Source: Thalassobaculum sp. OXR-137 (GTDB taxonomy: Bacteria; Pseudomonadota; Alphaproteobacteria; Thalassobaculales; Thalassobaculaceae). From it: 64,000 nucleotides of DNA. Under the pieces are notes generated by a model. It was given only the letters and a program-made list of their open reading frames with translations. It made no database searches and was not told where the DNA came from. How positions within the stretch are numbered: the first letter of the stretch is position 1; every line of letters starts with the position of its first letter. Positions 1-6,953 of the stretch are shown here, piece after piece. Made by a program: the position numbers and the translations under genes. Location of the stretch: contig NZ_CP139715.1 of NCBI RefSeq assembly GCF_034377285.1, positions 1,906,001 to 1,970,000 on the forward strand, in the 5' to 3' direction.

Positions 1-1101
1 GCCGATCTCTTCACCGCCGACGCCCTCGACCTGGACGCGATCGAGGCCATCCGCGTGGCCTTCGCCGGCAATACGCTGGTCCTGGAAGCGCTGGCCGACG
101 CCCTGGAGAACACGCTCGCGGCAGCGAACGACAACGCGACCGCCCAGTTCTCGGTCGCCGACGCGACCCGTCTGGCGACCCGGGAGCTGGCTCGGCAGAT
201 CGAGGAGCAGGAACGCCTGGCGACCACGGCCGAGCGGGTGATCGAGGGCATCTCTGATACCCGACGCCGGATCGCCCTCGACGCGAACCTGTCGATCCTC
301 TCGCCCGAACAGCAGCTCGACGAGGCCCGCAGCTTCTTCGAGAGCCTGGCGGCGCGTGCGGCGGAAGGCGATCAGGAGGCGCAGCTCGATCTCGGCGGCG
401 CGGCACAGGATTACCTACAACTCGCCCGCGACTTCTATGCGAGCAACGAGGACTACGCCCGGATCTTCGCCGCCGTCGACGGCGCCTTGGGCGACACCCA
501 AAGCGTGGCCGAACGTCAGCTCAGTGTGGCGCAGGCGCAGCTTGAGGAGTTGCGGACGATCGCCCGCGGCTTTTCGGGAGATCTGGGCGGGCTGCCCAAT
601 CCGAATGCGAATTTCGGCAATGCGCCGACCCGCAACCGGATCATCGCGCAGCTCACCGGCTATGCCGGGGATTTCGGAGCCGGGCAGTTCGGCGCCTTCC
701 GAGCGGGGTTATCCCCGGAGATCAACCGGATCGTCGACCTGCTCGATCAGACCATCCCGTTCGCCCAGGGCGGCATCATGACGGAAAGCGGACCGCTTCC
801 CCTGGCCCGCTATGCCGCTGGCGGGGTCGCGGATAGCCCGCAGCTTGCCCTGTTCGGGGAAGGCCGACTGCCGGAGGCTTTCGTGCCGCTGCCCGACGGC
901 CGGTCGATCCCGGTGACCATCGCCCAACCGGCCAATGACCGGCCGGCCAGCCCGGGTCACGACGAAGGCCTGGCCGATCTGATCACCGAAACGCGCCGCA
1001 TGACCTCCGCGCTGACCGCGATGCGGGCGGACAACGCGGCGCTGCGCCGGGGGCTGGAACGGGTGGTCGCGGCATCCCGCGGACCGGGGAGGGCGGCATG
1101 A
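1..1101 (+). CDS. phage tail tape-measure-like protein, C-terminal part (5' truncated by window)
   Basis: The frame is open from base 1, so the gene begins outside the window; a GTG at 55 is only an internal codon. The visible part is mostly helical and charged (long Glu/Arg/Ala stretches around residues 40-140), as in tape-measure proteins that set tail length and sit inside the tail tube. The C-terminal section carries the glycine-rich pattern FAQGGIMTESGPLPLARYA followed by FGEGRLPEAFVPLPDGRS, a layout typical of tape-measure C-termini (GG..., then GE.GPEA..PL). It overlaps the next gene by ATGA at 1098-1101, so the two are translationally coupled. The family call rests on this C-terminal pattern and the context of small virion genes; the N-terminal part could not be checked. 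Confidence 0.65.
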   Translation, partial: ADLFTADALDLDAIEAIRVAFAGNTLVLEALADALENTLAAANDNATAQFSVADATRLATRELARQIEEQERLATTAERVIEGISDTRRRIALDANLSILSPEQQLDEARSFFESLAARAAEGDQEAQLDLGGAAQDYLQLARDFYASNEDYARIFAAVDGALGDTQSVAERQLSVAQAQLEELRTIARGFSGDLGGLPNPNANFGNAPTRNRIIAQLTGYAGDFGAGQFGAFRAGLSPEINRIVDLLDQTIPFAQGGIMTESGPLPLARYAAGGVADSPQLALFGEGRLPEAFVPLPDGRSIPVTIAQPANDRPASPGHDEGLADLITETRRMTSALTAMRADNAALRRGLERVVAASRGPGRAA

Positions 1102-2615
1102 GCGCTTTCGACGCGCTGATCGCCGACCCGCTCGCCCGCCGGCGGTATCTAGTGATCCTGGAGCCCTACGATCCGGCGGTTGAAGGGATTGTTCCGCAGT
1201 ACTTCAGCGATGACGGCTTCGTCACGCTTCCGACCGACACGCCGGCCGACACGTATTTCGATCCCCGGCTGCTGACGGCGTTGAACTTCGAGCGTCAGCT
1301 CTTCACCGACGGGCGGTTGTCCGGCCGCTCGGTGCCGGGGGCGGGCACATTGCAGCTCAACAATGCCGACGGCGCGCTAGATCCGATCACGGCCATGGCC
1401 TTCGACGGACGGCGGGTGCGGGTGCTGTTGGGCGGCGAGGGCTTTCTCTACACCCAGTTCGAGACGATCTTCGACGGTACCGCCGACGGGATCGAGTTCG
1501 ACGACATCGCCGTCACGGTTCGGCTGCGGGACCTGCAGTCGCGGTTCGAGGCGGGGGTGGATCGGGGCATCTATGGCGGGACCGGCGGCCTGGTCGGCCG
1601 CGTCGGCCTGAAGGACCGCGAGAAGCCGCTCACCTTCGGGCGGGTGTTTCATGTCCCGGCCATTCTGGTGGATCCGGCGTCCCTGACCTATCAGGTACAT
1701 GACGGCCCCATCGAGGATGTGGACGCGGTCTTCGATTCCGGCCTCGCCCTCACCAAGGCGGCGGGCGTGCCGATTGCCGGGCAGTACAGCGTGGAGGCCG
1801 CCACCGGGACTTTCAGGCTCGGCGCGTCGGCGGCGGGAACCGTCACCGCGCATGTCCGCGGCGACAAGACCGGCGGAGTCTACGTGGACACCGTCGCCGG
1901 CATCATGGAACGGCTGGTGACGACGCGGGCATCCACCCAGGCGCCCATCGCCCTCGATATGGCCGGGTTCGCGGCGTTTGCCGGCATCTGCAGTTATCAG
2001 GTCGGACTGTGGATCCGCGAGGGACGAAGCATGGGCGAGGTGCTGGACGCCTTGGCGGACAGTGTCGGCGCCCATTTCGGTTTCGACCGCGCGGGCCGGA
2101 TGACGATCGGCCGGGTGGAGGTCCCGGCTGCCACGCCCGTAGCGCGGTTCGATGTCTCCAACGTGCTGGATCTCGAACGCCTGGCGGTGGCCCGGCCGGT
2201 GTGGCGCCAGAGCGTGGAGTATCGCCGGTACTGGCAGCCGTTGGATGCGGCCTCCGTCGCCGGCGCGGTCGGCGACGAGGCCCGAGCCGACCTTGCGGAG
2301 CCGGTGCGCGTCGAAGCGGCTGCGGATCCGGCCATCCGAACGCTTCATCCGCTCAGCGAAGAGGCCGTGGTGACGACGCTTCTCACCGAAGCGGCATCCG
2401 CTTCCGCCGAGGCGAGCCGCCTGCTCTCCCTTTTCGGCTCTGGCCGCGTGGCGTTCCGGGTAGTGCTGAAAACCGAGCCTTTCGCCCTGGAGCTCGGCCA
2501 GACCGTCCGGTTGACCTATCCGCGCCATGGCCTGACGGCGGGGCGCAATCTGGTGATCGTTGGCATGGTGGAGGATTCCGCCGTAAACGAGATCACTCTT
2601 GACCTTTGGGGGTAG
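1098..2615 (+). CDS. putative phage tail-tip / baseplate protein
   Basis: A 505-residue protein directly after the tape-measure gene, overlapping it by 4 bp. It has no signal peptide or membrane segment. It reads as a beta-rich structural protein: residues 1-130 contain LQLNNADGALDPITAMAFDG and a RVRVLLGGEG strand, and later parts read like jelly-roll repeats (VEAATGTFRLGASAAGTVTA). The position after the tape measure and before small virion proteins matches baseplate-hub or distal-tail proteins of siphophages. I do not recognise a named family with certainty. It differs in order and size from the Rhodobacter gene-transfer-agent tail cluster, so a GTA assignment is not supported. Confidence 0.6.
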   Translation: MSAFDALIADPLARRRYLVILEPYDPAVEGIVPQYFSDDGFVTLPTDTPADTYFDPRLLTALNFERQLFTDGRLSGRSVPGAGTLQLNNADGALDPITAMAFDGRRVRVLLGGEGFLYTQFETIFDGTADGIEFDDIAVTVRLRDLQSRFEAGVDRGIYGGTGGLVGRVGLKDREKPLTFGRVFHVPAILVDPASLTYQVHDGPIEDVDAVFDSGLALTKAAGVPIAGQYSVEAATGTFRLGASAAGTVTAHVRGDKTGGVYVDTVAGIMERLVTTRASTQAPIALDMAGFAAFAGICSYQVGLWIREGRSMGEVLDALADSVGAHFGFDRAGRMTIGRVEVPAATPVARFDVSNVLDLERLAVARPVWRQSVEYRRYWQPLDAASVAGAVGDEARADLAEPVRVEAAADPAIRTLHPLSEEAVVTTLLTEAASASAEASRLLSLFGSGRVAFRVVLKTEPFALELGQTVRLTYPRHGLTAGRNLVIVGMVEDSAVNEITLDLWG

Positions 2616-2621
2616 GAACCG

Positions 2622-3476
2622 ATGGCGAGCATCCTGATTTCCTACCGCAACCACGTCGATGCGGCGACGCTCTCGGGTGGGGCCTGGAGCCAGACGCTGC
2701 CGGTCTCCAACCTGGCCGACCGTCAACCGTCGAAGATCGCCCGAACGCTCGGGACCGATCCGGCGGGATCGGTCGTCCTCGTCGATTTCGGAGAGCGGCA
2801 GCTCGTGCGCTTCGCGGCGCTGATCCATCACAATCTGACCCAGTCGGGCCGATGGCGGATCCGGTTGGGCAACGACCCCGGGCTTTCCGAGCTGCTGCAT
2901 GACAGCGGCAATTTCGACATCTGGCCCGCGGCCTTTCCGTTCGGCGTCGGCGCCTGGGGGGAATTCAACTGGGGTGGCCGGTTCGACCCGGACGAAGTGG
3001 AGACCTACGGCGCCCAGGCGATCCACGCCATCGCCGAGCCGGTCCGCGCCCGGTATCTGCGCCTGGATCTCTCGGACGAGGCGAACCCCGCAGGGTTCCT
3101 GCAAGCGGGCAGGCTGGTGGCCGGGCCTGCCTGGCAGCCGTCGATCAATTTCCAGTATGGCTGGTCCATCGAACAGGTCGATGAGAGCGAGATCAAGCGC
3201 TCCCGCGGCGGCCAGGTTTTCGTGAATGCCCGTCCCCGGTTTCGCCGCCTGCGGTTCACGATCGATCATTTGGAGAAGGACGAGATGTTCGCCCATGCCT
3301 ACGAGTTGGAGCGGCTCAAGGGCAAGGGCGGTGACATCATGGTCATCGCCGACCCGGACGATCTCACCCATGGCCACCGCCACACGCTGTATGGGGCGCT
3401 GGCGGAATCCGCTCCGATCATCAACGCCCAGCCCGGGCGCTATTCCAGGCGGTTCGTGGTCGAGGAGCTTCTCTGA
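2622..3476 (+). CDS. putative phage virion protein, beta-sandwich / discoidin-like
   Basis: A 284-residue protein starting 6 bp after the previous stop, with AGGAACCG as a ribosome site. The N-terminal part (ILISYRNHVDAATLSGG, then LPVSNLADRQPSKIARTLG) resembles virion proteins in which a discoidin-like sandwich follows; VLVDFGERQLVRFAALIHH and ARYLRLDLSDEANP are strand patterns of such folds. This would suit carbohydrate or receptor contact at the tail tip, but that role is inferred. There are no membrane segments. Neighbours on both sides are virion genes in the same orientation. Confidence 0.5.
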   Translation: MASILISYRNHVDAATLSGGAWSQTLPVSNLADRQPSKIARTLGTDPAGSVVLVDFGERQLVRFAALIHHNLTQSGRWRIRLGNDPGLSELLHDSGNFDIWPAAFPFGVGAWGEFNWGGRFDPDEVETYGAQAIHAIAEPVRARYLRLDLSDEANPAGFLQAGRLVAGPAWQPSINFQYGWSIEQVDESEIKRSRGGQVFVNARPRFRRLRFTIDHLEKDEMFAHAYELERLKGKGGDIMVIADPDDLTHGHRHTLYGALAESAPIINAQPGRYSRRFVVEELL

Positions 3477-3511
3477 ACCACGCCTTTTTTCAACATTCGG
3501 AAGGAGCAGTC

Positions 3512-4030
3512 ATGGCTTGGAGCGTGACCATCGCCGGGCGGACCTATACCCAGGCGAATGTGGAAGGGAACGCCTATGCCGACGAGGACAATGGCCTGCC
3601 GGCGATCCTGCGGTCCATGGCGGAAACCGCCGCCGCAGTCGCCGGGATCTACGCGACGTCCTCTACCGGCTATTTCGCAGAGACCGGCTCGGTCGTCCTG
3701 ACGACGCACCAGGACGCCGGCGCGATCTTCCTGCCGACGGGGACATTGGTTCGGGTGGCAAGTGCAAGCGATCTGAGTGTGTATCTCATAGGTGTTGTCA
3801 CGTCATTTGCGGGAACCAGTTTGCATATCGAAGTGACGATCGCGTCATCTGGCGGTTACGCCAATGATTGGATCATCGGACACCCGTTCATGGTGGTAAG
3901 AAGCCTTCTGTTGGATCCCGCGCCAAGCCTCAATGCAAACCTGGACGCCGGTGGCTTTGCCATAAACAACACTTCGAACATGCAGAGCTACGCCGTGACC
4001 CTGGGTGCCGCGTACGCGCTCTCTCGCTGA
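3512..4030 (+). CDS. putative phage tail-fibre / receptor-binding protein
   Basis: A 172-residue protein preceded by a strong ribosome site (GGAAGGAGC) before ATG 3512. The C-terminal stretch SLNANLDAGGFAINNTSNMQ matches the 'NLDAGGF.I.N' motif often seen where tail-fibre or collar domains begin, so this may be a short fibre or a truncated one lacking its distal domain. The second half (about 3740-3990) is visibly poorer in GC than its neighbours and uses more ACA, AGT and GTT codons, as is common for exchangeable receptor-binding parts. No enzymatic motif is seen. Confidence 0.5.
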   Translation: MAWSVTIAGRTYTQANVEGNAYADEDNGLPAILRSMAETAAAVAGIYATSSTGYFAETGSVVLTTHQDAGAIFLPTGTLVRVASASDLSVYLIGVVTSFAGTSLHIEVTIASSGGYANDWIIGHPFMVVRSLLLDPAPSLNANLDAGGFAINNTSNMQSYAVTLGAAYALSR

Positions 4031-4082
4031 GAGAAGCCAATCCCATCCTTCCAATCTCCTTGATCATCCGGAGGACCTGTCC

Positions 4083-4508
4083 ATGGCCCTGACGAACACG
4101 CCTGCCTGGCCGCAGATGCCACGGTTTCAGACGGCCAGCGTGGCCACGGCGAATACGGCGACGGATGGATCCGGCGCGATCGCTCCCCTTCTGGCCGCCG
4201 GGGAGAACGGGTCCCGGATCACCGGCCTTTATGTCGGTGCTTCGGCGAGCGTCACTGCGACCGCCGTCCGGTTCTTCATGTCCCATAACGGCGGATTCAA
4301 CTGGACCTATCTCCCCCATCTGGAGGTGCTGATTCCGGCACATACCCTGACGGTGACCACCCTCAATGCCAGTCGGGTCACCGTGATCGATCGGACGGAT
4401 CCCGCGGACCTGTTCGATTTGCCGCCAGATGGGGTTCTGGGCTTCGCCATCGCCGTCAGCCTGGCCGAAGGGCAGGTGATCGCCGTTGCCATGGGAGCGG
4501 ACTACTGA
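4083..4508 (+). CDS. small phage structural protein, unknown function
   Basis: A 141-residue protein. An in-frame start at 4005 would overlap the upstream gene and lacks a ribosome site, whereas ATG 4083 lies behind CCGGAGGACC, so 4083 is chosen. The product (MALTNTPAWPQMPRFQ...) is beta-rich with no cysteine and no membrane segment; it contains a GSRITGLYVGASASVTA stretch and a VRFFMSHNGGFNWTYLPH core that look like a jelly-roll virion decoration or fibre-cap domain. Function is not recognisable. It lies in the same late operon as the tail genes. Confidence 0.5.
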   Translation: MALTNTPAWPQMPRFQTASVATANTATDGSGAIAPLLAAGENGSRITGLYVGASASVTATAVRFFMSHNGGFNWTYLPHLEVLIPAHTLTVTTLNASRVTVIDRTDPADLFDLPPDGVLGFAIAVSLAEGQVIAVAMGADY

Positions 4509-4609
4509 TGGCGGAGCCTCAGACCCCGTCCGGTGGGTCCAATGGTGGGCGGCAGCCGGTCGGAGGGAAGCCGCCACGACCGGTCGCGGGCTGCCGCGCT
4601 GCCCTATAG
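4508..4609 (+). CDS. possible 33-residue Pro/Gly-rich peptide
   Basis: The stop of the preceding gene overlaps an ATG (TGATG, base 4508 shared), opening a frame of 33 codons ending at TAG 4607-4609. The product is rich in Gly, Pro and Arg. Translational coupling makes expression possible, but there is no independent ribosome site and no recognisable family, so it may be spurious. Confidence 0.2.
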   Translation: MAEPQTPSGGSNGGRQPVGGKPPRPVAGCRAAL

Positions 4610-4651
4610 CAGGGTCACCTCTCGGGGCGGCAGCAACGCAGGAGGGGCGCT

Positions 4652-4852
4652 ATGCCTGACTTTCGTGTGGTGGAGCCGTCGCCGGATCAGGTCGCCGGGC
4701 CGCGTCCCGAGACGCCGCTTCTGCACTACCGACTGCGCGACTTGGAACGGCGGGTCGGACGGATCGAGGCCTTTCTCCTCGGCGTACTCTGCACCATCGC
4801 CCTGTCGGTGGCCGGAGGGGTCGCCGCGCTCCTCAATCTGCCTCGGCCCTGA
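4652..4852 (+). CDS. small single-pass membrane protein of the phage module
   Basis: A 66-residue protein with a clear ribosome site (GCAGGAGGGGC) before ATG 4652. Residues 1-40 are polar and helical (LLHYRLRDLERRVGRIEAF), suggesting a short coiled coil, followed by one membrane helix (LLGVLCTIALSVAGGVAALL). Its size and topology match small phage lysis or holin-associated proteins that follow tail genes, but no specific family was recognised. An inner-membrane location is predicted. Confidence 0.5.
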   Translation: MPDFRVVEPSPDQVAGPRPETPLLHYRLRDLERRVGRIEAFLLGVLCTIALSVAGGVAALLNLPRP

Positions 4853-4882
4853 CTGCTTGAAGCTACTCTAGGGAGTATCGTC

Positions 4883-5089
4883 ATGATCAGAGTTCTGGCG
4901 AGTGCCGTTCTGGCGTTCGGTGTGGGGAGCTGCACGCCGGCCGGTGTGATGGTTGCCGGCATGGCGGTTGCCACCGCCGTCGATACGTATTGCCGCACGA
5001 CGACCGAGGCCGGTAAGCAGGCGGTGCGGGACCGGCTGTCCGCCGGTGTCCGCGTCGTCGCCTGCTTTCCTTCGGAGACCGACCGATGA
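4883..5089 (+). CDS. small secreted or lipoprotein-like protein, possible spanin-type
   Basis: A 68-residue product starting at ATG 4883 behind CTAGGGAG. The first 16 residues form a signal-like segment (IRVLASAVLAFGVGSC) with a loose lipobox VGSC at Cys16. Further cysteines occur (TYCRTTTE and VVACFP). The last codons overlap the next gene through ATGA at 5086-5089. In a phage lysis cassette a short lipoprotein would suit an outer-membrane spanin, but the sequence lacks the proline-rich body typical of Rz1, so this is only a suggestion. Confidence 0.4.
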   Translation: MIRVLASAVLAFGVGSCTPAGVMVAGMAVATAVDTYCRTTTEAGKQAVRDRLSAGVRVVACFPSETDR

Positions 5090-5295
5090 AAGGCGCCGTC
5101 ACGGGAGCCGCCGTCGGCTCGGGCGTCCTCGTGGCGTGGGCCTGGAATGCCGCCTATCCGCAGACGCCGATGCCGGCGGAGGTGGCGGCCGTGATCGGGG
5201 CCGTCATCTCGCCGGTCTTCGACATCGTCGTCGCGGTCCGCGATGCGGTGGTCCGCCGGATCGCTCAGTCGCTCGGCGGGGCTTCCCAGCCGTAA
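5086..5295 (+). CDS. small membrane protein, holin-like
   Basis: A 69-residue product coupled to the preceding gene by an ATGA overlap. Two hydrophobic stretches are visible (TGAAVGSGVLVAWAWNAA and VAAVIGAVISPVFDIVVAV) separated by a proline-containing turn, followed by a basic amphipathic tail, the topology of small two-helix holins. It is the last gene of the phage-like operon. Its 3' end overlaps the 3' end of the oppositely oriented hyuB by 31 bp, so the phage module ends inside a host gene's terminus. Confidence 0.45.
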   Translation: MKGAVTGAAVGSGVLVAWAWNAAYPQTPMPAEVAAVIGAVISPVFDIVVAVRDAVVRRIAQSLGGASQP

Positions 5296-6953
5296 TGTTC
5301 CCGCATGAAGTCGGCCGAGAACTTGCCGGACTCCCAGTCCTCCGCCAGCGTCTCGGTCGGCCGCTTCTCCGGTGCGCCATAGCCGCCAGAACCGGGGGTC
5401 TCGACGATGGCACTGTCCCCCTGGCGCAGGGGGGCATCGCCGAACTTGGTCGGCATGTCCTTGAGGTCGCCCTCCCTGGTGCGGACGGCGAAATGGCCGG
5501 ACTTGCCCGGCTTGCCGCCGAAGATGCCCCAGGGCTGGTGGCGGAAGCGCTCGCCGATGCCGGTGAAGACGCAGTCATGGCCCACCGGCGTCACCACCCG
5601 GCGCAGACCCGAGCCGCCGCGCCAGGTACCGGCCCCGCCGGAATCCTCGATCAGGCCATAGGCCTCCACGAGCAGCGGGTACTCCATCTCGATCGCTTCC
5701 ACCGGCAGGTTGGAGGTGTTGGTGATGTGGACCTGCACCCCGTCCTTCCCGTCGCGGTCGTTCCGGCCGCCGAACCCTCCCCCGAGTGTCTCCAGATAAA
5801 CGTAGGGCCGGCCCGACCGAGGGTCGGTCCCGGCGAAGATCGCCATGGAATTGGCGCCGTTCGCCGCTCCCACCGCCTTGTCAGGCAGGGCATCGGCCAA
5901 CGCGCCGATCACCACGTCGACAATGCGCTGCGAGGTGTGTGCCCGAGAGGCGACCGAGGCCGGCTCCACGCAGCTCACCACCGTGCCAGAGGGCGCGGTG
6001 ACGGTGACCGCGTCGATCACGCCGTGATTGTTCGGGATTTCCGGGTCCAGCATCGCCTTCAGCACGTAGCAGACGGCCGCCAGCGTTCCGTTCAGCGGGA
6101 TGTTCACGTTGCCCGGAACCTGGGCGTCGGTGCCGGTGAAGTCGAAGACCGCGTCGTCGCCCTTGATCGTGATGGTCACGGCGATCTTCACGTCGTCGAT
6201 CCCCGCCCCGTCATTGTCCATGAAGTCTTCGAAGCTGTAGATGCCGTCCGGAATGGCGGCGATGCTCTCCTTCATGCGGGCGTGGGTGCGGCTGATGATG
6301 CCGTCGAACACCGCCTCCACGGTCTCCCGACCGTGGCGCTGAACGATCTCCAGCAGCCGGCGATGCGCCAGCCGCAGGGCGGCGAACTGGGCGTTGTAGT
6401 CTCCCCGCCGCTCCTCCACGACACGGACGTTCAGCAGGATCAGATCGAACAGATCCCGGTCCAGCTCTCCCCGTCGGAACAGCTTGATGACGGGGATCCG
6501 CAGCCCTTCCTGATAAATGGACGTCATGCCGCCGGCCATCGAGCCGGGGGACATGCCGCCCACATCGGCATGGTGCGCGATGTTGCACACGAAGCCGACC
6601 AACTGCCCGTCCGAGAACACCGGCATCGCGAGGTTCACGTCCGGCAGGTGCGTGCCGCCGCCCACATGCGGGTCGTTGGCGCAGAACACGTCGCCCTCGT
6701 GGATCTCGGAGACCGGATACTTCTCCAGGATCTTCTTCATCAACCCCAGCATCGAGGCCAGGTGGATCGGGATCGACCCCGAGGCCTGAACCACCAGCCG
6801 TCCGTCGCGGTCGACGATCGCGGTGGAGTGGTCGTGGCGCTCCTTGATGTTCGTGGAGTAGGCACTCTTCATCAGGGCGACGAAGCTCTCGTCCGCCACC
6901 GACTGCAGGGCGTTGAAGACGATCTCGGTGGTGATCGGATCAGGAGTGCTCAT
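5265..6953 (-). CDS. hyuB: hydantoinase / oxoprolinase subunit B (HyuB family)
   Basis: A 562-residue protein of the HyuB family, which partners an ATP-dependent HyuA subunit to open cyclic amides such as N-methylhydantoin or 5-oxoproline. Family hallmarks are present: NDPHVGGGTHLPDV (about residues 93-106), NIAHHADVGGMSPGSM (about 123-138), and the C-terminal glycine-rich ETLGGGFGGRNDRDG. The length is usual for the family. It overlaps hyuA by 4 bp (6950-6953), so the subunits are coupled. The true substrate cannot be read from sequence; acetone or acetophenone carboxylases use related subunits, but their third subunit is not seen here. Confidence 0.88.
   Translation of the reverse strand: MSTPDPITTEIVFNALQSVADESFVALMKSAYSTNIKERHDHSTAIVDRDGRLVVQASGSIPIHLASMLGLMKKILEKYPVSEIHEGDVFCANDPHVGGGTHLPDVNLAMPVFSDGQLVGFVCNIAHHADVGGMSPGSMAGGMTSIYQEGLRIPVIKLFRRGELDRDLFDLILLNVRVVEERRGDYNAQFAALRLAHRRLLEIVQRHGRETVEAVFDGIISRTHARMKESIAAIPDGIYSFEDFMDNDGAGIDDVKIAVTITIKGDDAVFDFTGTDAQVPGNVNIPLNGTLAAVCYVLKAMLDPEIPNNHGVIDAVTVTAPSGTVVSCVEPASVASRAHTSQRIVDVVIGALADALPDKAVGAANGANSMAIFAGTDPRSGRPYVYLETLGGGFGGRNDRDGKDGVQVHITNTSNLPVEAIEMEYPLLVEAYGLIEDSGGAGTWRGGSGLRRVVTPVGHDCVFTGIGERFRHQPWGIFGGKPGKSGHFAVRTREGDLKDMPTKFGDAPLRQGDSAIVETPGSGGYGAPEKRPTETLAEDWESGKFSADFMREHYGWEAPPSD

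Noticed and set aside
1377-3383. Long open frame (668 codons) on the minus strand
   Set aside because: It is antisense to two phage genes with good ribosome sites; its product is Arg/His/Gly-rich without any family pattern, as expected for shadow frames in GC-rich DNA.
1-5295. Gene transfer agent tail cluster
   Set aside because: The gene sizes and order after the tape measure do not match the Rhodobacter GTA set (no DUF2460, DUF2163 or NlpC/P60 pattern).
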